The position numbers and the translations under genes were made by a program. Below are positions 1 to 6,500 of a DNA stretch of 9,192 nucleotides, one piece after another. Under the pieces are notes generated by a model, which saw only the letters and a program-made list of their open reading frames with translations, searched no databases and was not told where the DNA came from. Every line of letters starts with the position of its first letter. The first letter of the stretch is position 1. Origin of the DNA: Methanobacteriota archaeon (GTDB taxonomy: Archaea > Thermoplasmatota > Poseidoniia > MGIII > CG-Epi1); the NCBI GenBank assembly GCA_014240055.1, contig JAAZXP010000042.1, positions 1 through 9,192 on the forward strand, written 5' to 3'.

Positions 1-628
1 GATAAAAGGAATTACTGAAATGATTGAGGCAACTAAATCTACAGTATCCACAAGACATAGCACAACCATTAGACCATCCTGTAAGATAAACTCTGTTAGA
101 ATCAATAGGAAAAATATCTAATTGATAAGTGACTAAAGTACGAAGAAAGCCAATATCATCTATTCCCTCATCTTTTGCAGGATCGCAACAAGCTCCAAAA
201 TTCCATGAATTGCCATATCCTTGTGGGTAAATTATAATGGCATTATTTTCTTTAGCTATTCGATCCATATCTGTCATTTCATATTGGTTTTCTGCATTTC
301 GTTGTAGCCCATGCATATCAAGAATTAAAGGAATTGATTGGGTTTCATCTGTTTCGTTAGGTACATAAAGTTTCCAACATCTTTCCATACCTCCATGTTC
401 AAAACATTCATCCTTAATTCCTCTAAAAAATGTATTATTCTCTTCTACTGGAGGATCTTCGGGCTCTTCTGGTTTTTCATCTGCAGTATCATTAGTTTCT
501 TGAACTTGTTCTTGTTCTGTCTTTGTAATCTCAGAATCATCTGCCTCGTAAATAAAAAAATATCCATACGCTCCGCTTGCACCCGTAATAAGGAGCATTA
601 TGACTAGAAGGAGCGATGTTTTTTTCAT
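1..628 (-). CDS. Secreted PHB depolymerase/LpqC-like esterase, N-terminal part, probably frameshifted
   Basis: This is the 5' part (209 codons) of an alpha/beta hydrolase of the PHB depolymerase/LpqC (Esterase_PHB) type, running off the left edge. These enzymes are exported and cleave ester bonds in polyesters or plant-derived esters; the substrate here is unknown. Residues 1-25 (MKKTSLLLVIMLLITGASGA...) form a signal peptide or membrane anchor. An acidic, low-complexity linker (about 27-62) follows, then the catalytic domain: LILDMHG (oxyanion-hole region), IIIYPQGYGNSWNFGACCDP, DDIGFLRTLV, RVYLTG and the nucleophile elbow GWSNG with Ser186. The catalytic Asp and His would lie beyond the window. 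The ATG lies 3 nt after the aldolase stop (TAG-ATA-ATG) with no clear Shine-Dalgarno sequence, so translational coupling is likely. Just after SNGCAM the open frame turns into an unfamiliar Cys-rich peptide, while the +1 frame (54-1) reads LVDTVDLVASIISVIPFI, which looks like the family's next helix. The family call is firm; intactness is doubtful. Confidence 0.8.
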   Translation of the reverse strand, partial: MKKTSLLLVIMLLITGASGAYGYFFIYEADDSEITKTEQEQVQETNDTADEKPEEPEDPPVEENNTFFRGIKDECFEHGGMERCWKLYVPNETDETQSIPLILDMHGLQRNAENQYEMTDMDRIAKENNAIIIYPQGYGNSWNFGACCDPAKDEGIDDIGFLRTLVTYQLDIFPIDSNRVYLTGWSNGCAMSCGYCRFSCLNHFSNSFY

Positions 629-631
629 TAT

Positions 632-1645
632 CTAAATTTCTAATTCAGGAGAATACTCTCCATGGCATGCTTTTGAATTCATTTCAGCACGATGGTAGAA
701 AGTAGCATAAGTTGTACCTAAATTGGCATTATCTCCAGCCCAAGAATGTAAAGCTGATTGCTGAAGTGCTCTCCCATATGAAAAACTTAATTTCCAAGGA
801 TATTCTCCCATCGCATTCATGGCATTCAGATGTTCCGTAGCTTCAGTTTCAGACTGGCCTCCAGATAGGAAAACTATGCCCGGTACTTCTTTGGGAACGG
901 AAGCCATTAGACATTTTACCGTCATCTGGGCGACCTCGTTCATATCTGCTTGAACTGGACATTCTTTACCCGAAATAACCATATTTGGTTTTAATAAAAT
1001 ACCAGGCAAATAAACTTCCTCTTTTTCTAATTCATTAAATGTCGTCCTAAGTGTTTTTTCTGAAACTTCGTAACAAGTTTGTATAGTATGGTTACCATCC
1101 ATCAAAACTTCTGGTTCAACTATAGGAACTAAATTTGCATCTTGACATGCTTTGGCATACTTTGCCAGAGCTGACGCATTGGCTTGAATACAATTATCTG
1201 TAGGAATTTTGTCACCAATGGTTATGACCGCTCGCCATTTTGCGAAACGGGCACCTAATTTGTAAAAATCTATACATCTTTCGTACAGTCCATCTAAACC
1301 CTTTGTTATTTTTTCTGAAGGAGAATCATCCATTGGATGTGCGCCCTTGTCTACTTTAATTCCAGGGTATACTCCTTTAGATTCTAAAATATTAGACAAT
1401 CGAGTTCCATCTTCTGATTTTTGTTCTAATGTTTCTTCGAATAATATAACGCCTGAAATAAAATGCTCCATGCTTTCAGTATCAAATAAGGCCTGACGGA
1501 AATCTCTACGGTTTGCTTCTGTATTTTCTTGATTAATTAGGGCCAGTCTTTTACCCATTGTTGGCGTACTTTCATCTGCTGCTAAAATTCCTTTTCCAGG
1601 TGCAACAATCGCACTAGCTACAGTGGCTAAACTTTCTTTGTCCAT
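632..1645 (-). CDS. fba: Class I fructose-bisphosphate aldolase, glycolytic (eukaryote-type) family
   Basis: Cytosolic enzyme that reversibly splits fructose-1,6-bisphosphate into glyceraldehyde-3-phosphate and dihydroxyacetone phosphate through a Lys Schiff base. The 337-aa protein matches the animal/plant/bacterial class I family along its whole length, not the DhnA-type aldolase usual in archaea. Active-site residues visible by comparison with rabbit aldolase are Asp24 (GILAADEST; D33), Lys100 (VDKG; K107), Lys137 and Arg139 (AKWRAV; K146/R148), Glu177 and Glu179 (PIVEPEV; E187/E189), Schiff-base Lys219 (ILLKPNM; K229), Ser261 (FLSGGQSE; S271) and Arg292 (SFSYGRAL; R303). It ends at PELEI, so the mobile tail ending in the C-terminal Tyr of animal enzymes is missing; class activity is expected but tuning may differ. 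The start is the only Met before the conserved IVAPGKGILAADES block. It lies 30 nt downstream of pfp and 3 nt upstream of the esterase gene, almost certainly in one operon. No Shine-Dalgarno sequence is evident. Confidence 0.96.
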   Translation of the reverse strand: MDKESLATVASAIVAPGKGILAADESTPTMGKRLALINQENTEANRRDFRQALFDTESMEHFISGVILFEETLEQKSEDGTRLSNILESKGVYPGIKVDKGAHPMDDSPSEKITKGLDGLYERCIDFYKLGARFAKWRAVITIGDKIPTDNCIQANASALAKYAKACQDANLVPIVEPEVLMDGNHTIQTCYEVSEKTLRTTFNELEKEEVYLPGILLKPNMVISGKECPVQADMNEVAQMTVKCLMASVPKEVPGIVFLSGGQSETEATEHLNAMNAMGEYPWKLSFSYGRALQQSALHSWAGDNANLGTTYATFYHRAEMNSKACHGEYSPELEI

Positions 1646-1675
1646 ATTTATGACAAAACGGCCTGAATAAAACGA

Positions 1676-2875
1676 TTAGGGGGTCTCTTGTCCAATATCA
1701 GATAACATGTCTTTGTACCATTCTGAAGAAATATCGAAGGCTTTCCCACCTCTAATTAATTGAAAATCAATTAGTCCCAGTTCACCATTATTGTTCTCAT
1801 CTAATCCAACTAAACCACTATCTCCCTGTAAAGCAAAGTCTGCTGCTGCAAATGCAGATTTCTTAATTAATTCTAAATCTCGAAAACCGGGCTTAGCTGA
1901 ACGTGCAAAATATCCGCTCTTTTGAATTAAAGTTTTATCTGCGTCTAAAGCTTCTGCAAATTGATCTGCAAACCACTGTCCCGGATTTATGTCATCTAAA
2001 CGAACATGGCCAAATGCATCTCTTGGGACTTTAGTTCCCTGCGATTCCAAGTTTCGAATTATAGTCTCCATCCCTGCACCTTCACTCAAGAATATATTTA
2101 CACAGTCATTTTCATCCATGCATTTTCTTAAACGTATTGATTCTTTTTGAAAGTCTACGTCTTTTTCAGGAATATAAACTGCATGGATATCCCATCTATT
2201 CTTAGAAATGAATAAATCTGAAAGAGCATCCATCTCTTTCAATGAATTACGATATTCATAAGCTGTAGCTGCAGTAAGCCATCCGCAGTGACGCCCCATA
2301 ACTTCATGAATTATCAATTGGCGACTGCTAGTTGTATTTTCATTAACTATATTTTGAAAAAAGACAGCACCTTGTTCTGCCGCAGTCCAAGCGCCCAAAG
2401 TCTGTTTAACTGGGATAACATCATTATCTATCGTTTTTGGCAATCCGACTACTGTTAATTTTGTACCTGATGCTTGGAGATACTGGGCCAATGCTGCTGC
2501 CATTGTATTCGTGTCATCGCCCCCTATCGTGTGTAAAATATCAATTTGATCTGTTAATAATTGTTTTGCAGCTACTTCCAAGGGATCTTGGCCTTGCTTA
2601 ACATATCCTTTCTTGACACAATCTTCAATATTTGTCAATTTTACTCGACTATTTCCAATTGGGCTCCCTCCAAAATTGTATAGAATTTTATAATTATGTT
2701 TAACTTTTTCAGAAAAAGTAATTGAATTCCCCTGAAGCAATCCGCGATAGCCGTGCATGTAGCCTATTATTTCTGAATCTGGGCTTAATTTATTATATTT
2801 TTCAATTAATCCACCGATTGTTGATGAAAGGCACGGCGCAATTCCACCACTAGTCAATATAGCTATCTTTGGCAT
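1676..2875 (-). CDS. pfp: Pyrophosphate-dependent phosphofructokinase (PPi-PFK)
   Basis: Cytosolic enzyme converting fructose-6-phosphate and PPi to fructose-1,6-bisphosphate and Pi, a reversible reaction usable in glycolysis and gluconeogenesis. The 399-aa product is a complete PFK-A superfamily member: N-terminal phosphate-binding loop KIAILTSGG (3-11), GGDDTNT (118-124), PKTIDND (146-152) with the catalytic Asp150, MGRHCGW (193-199), SEGAG (264-268) and KSGYFARSAKP (319-329). Two residues point to PPi rather than ATP as phosphoryl donor: the second Asp of GGDD (Asp121, where ATP enzymes have Gly) and Lys147 of PKTIDND (where ATP enzymes have PGTIDND). The TSGGIAPCLSS N-terminus and ~400-aa length resemble a PPi-PFK subgroup I associate with proteobacteria, so lateral origin is possible; most archaeal Embden-Meyerhof pathways use ADP-dependent kinases instead (general knowledge). 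It is the first gene of the leftward operon, with its own TATA box. The ATG directly precedes the conserved N-terminus. A small inverted repeat (2879-2889) sits just before the start codon. Confidence 0.95.
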   Translation of the reverse strand: MPKIAILTSGGIAPCLSSTIGGLIEKYNKLSPDSEIIGYMHGYRGLLQGNSITFSEKVKHNYKILYNFGGSPIGNSRVKLTNIEDCVKKGYVKQGQDPLEVAAKQLLTDQIDILHTIGGDDTNTMAAALAQYLQASGTKLTVVGLPKTIDNDVIPVKQTLGAWTAAEQGAVFFQNIVNENTTSSRQLIIHEVMGRHCGWLTAATAYEYRNSLKEMDALSDLFISKNRWDIHAVYIPEKDVDFQKESIRLRKCMDENDCVNIFLSEGAGMETIIRNLESQGTKVPRDAFGHVRLDDINPGQWFADQFAEALDADKTLIQKSGYFARSAKPGFRDLELIKKSAFAAADFALQGDSGLVGLDENNNGELGLIDFQLIRGGKAFDISSEWYKDMLSDIGQETP

Positions 2876-2930
2876 AAGGCCTGAAAGGCACGGTAAGTTA
2901 AAAATTGTTGCCTATTTTTTTGCAAATGTC

Positions 2931-2940
2931 TTTTATATAC
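2931..2940 (-). promoter_or_regulatory. TATA box (box A) of the pfp-fba operon
   Basis: Read on the minus strand the sequence is GTATATAAAA, a good archaeal box A. Initiation about 25 nt downstream would fall near 2910, giving a 5' leader of roughly 35 nt before the pfp ATG at 2875. No other TATA-like sequence lies closer to the gene. The transcription start is inferred from spacing only. Confidence 0.6.
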
Positions 2941-2963
2941 TAATCCCTATAAACCAAAGTAGA

Positions 2964-2973
2964 GTGTATACAC
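2964..2973. promoter_or_regulatory. Perfect 10-bp palindrome in the divergent control region, possible operator
   Basis: GTGTATACAC is a perfect inverted repeat with no spacer, placed 24 bp upstream of the pfp TATA box and about 75 bp upstream of the tRNA/rpo TATA box. Such a position suits a dimeric regulator acting on either promoter, but a 10-bp palindrome can arise by chance and its core is itself TATA-like. In the rest of 2876-3114 I see the two TATA boxes, a repeated 9-mer TATAAACCA (2948-2956 and 3053-3061, the second overlapping the rightward TATA box) and no gene. Confidence 0.25.
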
Positions 2974-3048
2974 ATAACCCGAAATTAGTGAAAAATGTAG
3001 TGAAAGTACCGTCAATAAACTACAATTTAAGCCATTCGAAGGGTAGAA

Positions 3049-3058
3049 TTTATATAAA
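3049..3058 (+). promoter_or_regulatory. TATA box for the tRNA-Lys / RNA polymerase transcription unit
   Basis: TTTATATAAA matches the archaeal box A consensus closely, and is preceded by a purine-rich stretch (GAAGGGTAGAA) where the BRE would lie. Expected initiation is about 25 nt downstream, near 3080, leaving a short leader of roughly 35 nt to be trimmed from the tRNA 5' end. No comparable TATA box is seen between the tRNA and rpoH, so this is the likely promoter for the polymerase genes too. The start site is inferred. Confidence 0.65.
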
Positions 3059-3114
3059 CCACTTGACTGGCCACAAGCTCCAGCAGTCATCTATTTCACG
3101 GTTAGAGGACACAA

Positions 3115-3191
3115 GGGCCTGTAGCTCAGCTAGGTAGAGCGTCCGGCTTTTAACCGGACGGCCAAGGGTTCGAATCCCTTCAGGCCCGCCA
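3115..3191 (+). tRNA. tRNA-Lys (anticodon UUU)
   Basis: A full cloverleaf can be folded: acceptor arm GGGCCTG/CAGGCCC (3115-3121 with 3181-3187, all 7 pairs), D-stem GCTC/GAGC (3124-3127 with 3137-3140), anticodon stem TCCGG/CCGGA (3142-3146 with 3154-3158) around loop CTTTTAA, a 5-nt variable loop, and T-arm AAGGG-TTCGAAT-CCCTT (3164-3180). The anticodon TTT (3149-3151) reads Lys AAA, and AAG by wobble. Discriminator base G3188 is followed by CCA in the genome (3189-3191). There is no intron. It lies between the rightward TATA box and rpoH and probably shares their transcript, so processing of its 3' end would create the 5' end of the rpo mRNA. Confidence 0.97.
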
Positions 3192-3216
3192 AGATGTCGA
3201 CTGGAAAGGAAGCACT

Positions 3217-3276
3217 ATGAAAACAGGGAAAAGAGGAATAATTGCCAAACTTGCCCAACCTAGAAGGAGAATCTAA
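3217..3276 (+). CDS. Possible 19-aa basic leader peptide ahead of rpoH
   Basis: ATG at 3217 opens a frame coding MKTGKRGIIAKLAQPRRRI, whose TAA (3274-3276) is directly followed by, and in frame with, the rpoH ATG (TAA-ATG). A purine-rich GGAAAGGAAG lies 6-7 nt upstream of the ATG as a plausible ribosome binding site, and the rpoH Shine-Dalgarno sequence lies inside its coding sequence. Eight of 19 residues are Lys or Arg. It could be a translated leader coupling ribosome entry to rpoH, or a chance ORF in the 85-nt tRNA-rpoH spacer. I recognise no family. An even shorter frame (MSTGKEAL, from 3194) overlaps its start by ATGA. Confidence 0.3.
   Translation: MKTGKRGIIAKLAQPRRRI
3264..3270 (+). 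promoter_or_regulatory. Ribosome binding site of rpoH
   Basis: AAGGAGA, 6 nt before the rpoH ATG at 3277, is a strong Shine-Dalgarno match. Together with the in-frame TAA just upstream it fixes the rpoH start. Confidence 0.75.
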
Positions 3277-3522
3277 ATGAACGACAATGTACTGTGGTTA
3301 AACAAGCTCGTACCAAAGCACGTCTTACTTGACGATGCTGAAGTTGAAACAAAATTGGGACCATTGAATGTGATTCCAGAACAACTACCAAAAATCCTCT
3401 TAAAAGATCCTGCCCTCAAGGCTTTAGATCAAGAAGCAAAACCGGGAGATGTTGTTGAAATTCATAGAGTTAGTGAAAGCGCAGGTGCAAACTTAGCATA
3501 CAGGATTGTGGTGGAAGAATGA
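3277..3522 (+). CDS. rpoH: DNA-directed RNA polymerase subunit H (Rpo5)
   Basis: Small assembly subunit of the archaeal RNA polymerase, equivalent to the C-terminal domain of eukaryotic Rpb5; it sits on the lower jaw near downstream DNA and contacts RpoA1/A2. The 81-aa length is typical. Family signatures are LVPKHVLLDDAEVE (11-24), LPKILLKDPALKAL (37-50) and KPGDVVEIHRVSESAG (55-70), ending in AYRIVVEE. It is the first polymerase gene, as in most archaea. The start is fixed by AAGGAGA six nt upstream and by an in-frame stop immediately before it. Its TGA overlaps the first possible rpoB ATG (ATGA at 3519-3522). Confidence 0.97.
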   Translation: MNDNVLWLNKLVPKHVLLDDAEVETKLGPLNVIPEQLPKILLKDPALKALDQEAKPGDVVEIHRVSESAGANLAYRIVVEE

Positions 3523-6500
3523 TTAAGGGTGAAAAGATGAATCGAGGCGAATACATGAATAATAATCGTCAATTAATCAAAGCTTTTTTCAAAAGTAGAA
3601 GTATCTCTGGACCTAGTGCCGCATTAGTGAATCATCAATTGGGTTCATTTAACGATTTTTTACCTCACGAAAAGAATGCAGCTCCTTGGATGCAGAGAGT
3701 TGTAGACAATATCTCAGTCGGAGCTGATGAATCGCTCAGAGGGGCAATCAGACTAGAATTGGGAGATTTGGATGTTGTTGTAAATCTTGGTAAGATACGA
3801 ATTGGAAGGCCTATGGTTTACGAAGCAAATGGTTCAACTACAGAATCTATTCCAATGATGGCTAGATTACGTAATATGACTTATGCAGCACCAATTTATC
3901 TTAATTTTACAATAGTTGAAGAAGGAATTGAAATCGAAGAGGTTGAAGAAGAAGTTGGAAATATGCCCGTCATGGTAAAATCCATATTGTGTAATCTACA
4001 CAGAAATTACTTGACTGGAGAAGATTCAAGTGATGAAGAATATAAAACAGGATTGAAATCGAAAAACGAAGATCCTGAAGATCCAGGCGGATATTTTATT
4101 GTAAATGGAACTGAAAGAGTATTAGTTTGTTTAGAAGATTTGGCTCCAAACCGTGTAATGGTTGAAAGTGAACAAAGATACGCAAGACAAACAGAATTGG
4201 CCAAAGTTTTCTCTCAGCGAGAAGGTTTCCGTGCATTGACAGTTGTAGAAAAGAAGAAAGATGGAATTCTTTCCGTATCTATTCCTGTTGCATCTGGACA
4301 AGTTCCGCTGGCAATTTTGATGATGGCCCTTGGTATGGAATCTGCAGACGATATCATGCTTCAAATTAATCCTGAAAATAAGAGTGAAATGCAGAATTTA
4401 ATTTTAGCTAATATTGAAGAAGTGCACAATACTGAAGGGATTTACACTACTCAAGAAGCTCTTGAATATCTTGAAAGAAGATTTGCAGCAGGACAATCTA
4501 AAGAATACAGAAGAAAGAGAATCGATTACATTTTAGACAATACCCTTCTTCCTCATCTAAGCACTAATTTTGAAGCCAGAACTAAGAAAGCCGTTTTCCT
4601 TGGACGTATGGCTAGAGAAGTTTTAGAATTACACAGAGGAGAAAGAAAGCCTGATGACAAAGATCATTATGCAAATAAAAGATTAAAACTTGCTGGAAAC
4701 TTAATGGAAGAATTATTCCGTTCAGGACTCCAAGCATTGTTGAATGATATGAAATACCAAATGGAACGTTCATATTCCAAAAGAAAAGAAAATCGTATAC
4801 ACCACGCAGTTCGTCGTGATGTATTAACAAATAAAATAATGCATGCAATGGCTACTGGTAATTGGACTGGTGGAAGAGCTGGTGTTTCACAATTGTTGGA
4901 TCGAACCTGTAACATGGCAACTCTATCACATTTGAGAAGAGTTATCTCGCCACTTACTCGATCTCAACCGCATTTCGAAGCCCGTGATTTGCATCCAACT
5001 CAATTTGGAAGATTGTGTCCTAATGAAACGCCTGAAGGGCAAAATTGTGGTTTAGTTAAAAATTTGGCTCTTATGGTTGATGTCTCTGAAAATGTCCCTA
5101 ACGACATTGTTCTTGAATCATTCGAAGAATTAGACATTACTTCTATTGATAAGGGAGACTCTGGAGGTGGAAAAGTTTACTTCAATGGTGATTTAATTGG
5201 TACTCACAAAGCTCCTGAAGATTTAGTAGCTGAAATTAGAGCACGTAGAAAGAAAAACTTGATTAGTGATGTTGTTAATGTCAGATATGATGAATCATTG
5301 AATGATGTAATTATCAACAGTGATCCTGGAAGAATTAGAAGACCATTGATTGTTATCAATCGAAATAATAAAATGGCATTAAAACAACGAGATGTTGATA
5401 ATTTAGTTCAAGGAAAATACGAATGGAAACACTTGATTGAAGCTGGAGTTATTGAATATATTGATGCTGAAGAAGAAGAAAATTGTTTAATTGCTTTAAA
5501 CGAAGGAGCTTTGAAGAGTAACAAGAAAACTCATCAATACAGTCACATGGAAGTTGATCCTATGGTTATCCTTGGAGTAGCTACTTCTAACGTACCTTTC
5601 CCTGAACATAATTCAGCTCCAAGATGTACAATGGGTGCTGGTATGTCAAAACAATCTCTAGGGATGGGGCAAGCAAATTACCGTATCAGACCTGATACTC
5701 GTGGTCATTTGCTTCATTATGCTCAAAGACCTATGCTTCAAACTGAAGCAATGAAATACAATACATTGAGAAAAAGACCAGCTGGTCAAAACATGGTTGT
5801 TGCAGTTATGTCATACCATGGCTACAATATGGAAGATGCTCTTATCTTTAACAGAGGTTCCATTGATCGTGGCCTCGGTAGATCTACTTTCGTTAGAACA
5901 TACATGTCAGAAGAACGAAGGTATCCTGGCGGCCAAGAAGATCGTTTTGTTATTCCTGGACCTGAAGTTCGAGGCGCTCGTTCTGAAGAAGCTTATTTCT
6001 TTCTAGAGGAAGACGGTTTAATTTATCCTGAAATTGATTTACATGGTAAAGAAGTACTTATCGGAAAAACCAGTCCTCCTAGATTCTTAGCTGAGCCTAC
6101 TGATTTCTTAAGTCCACAAAAAGTTAGAGAATCTTCGCTAACTGTAAGACATGGTGAGAAAGGTGTTGTTGATTCTGTTATGCTGTCTGAAACCGAAAAT
6201 GGTTCTAGAATTGCTAGAATTAGAGTACGTGATCAGAGAGTTCCTGAAATGGGTGATAAATTTGCAAGTAGGCACGGACAGAAAGGAGTTATTGGACACA
6301 TGGTTCCTCCTGAAGGAATGCCGTTTACTGAACAAGGAATTACACCTGATTTGATCATTAATCCTCATGCTATTCCATCTCGTATGACTGTTGCGCATGT
6401 TTTAGAAATGATTGGCGGTAAAGTTGGAAGTATGGATGGACGTCCTGTTGACGGAAGTGCTTTCTCTGGTGAAAAAGAAGTTGATTTGAGAACTAGCTTA

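Noticed and set aside
338..607. 89-codon plus-strand ORF
   Set aside because: It lies entirely antisense to the esterase gene, whose protein matches a known family; the translated product is Phe/Ile-rich with no recognisable features, as expected of a shadow frame.
1676..2875. ATP-dependent phosphofructokinase as the pfp product
   Set aside because: Asp121 in GGDD and Lys147 in PKTIDND are the PPi-type residues; ATP enzymes carry GGDGS/GGDGT and PGTIDND.
3115..3191. Intron or non-Lys identity in the tRNA
   Set aside because: The anticodon arm closes with five pairs around a normal 7-nt loop with TTT at the anticodon, and the length needs no insertion.
4007..4915. Minus-strand ORFs of 65-82 codons inside rpoB
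   Set aside because: They overlap strongly conserved RpoB coding sequence and each other, without promoters or recognisable motifs.
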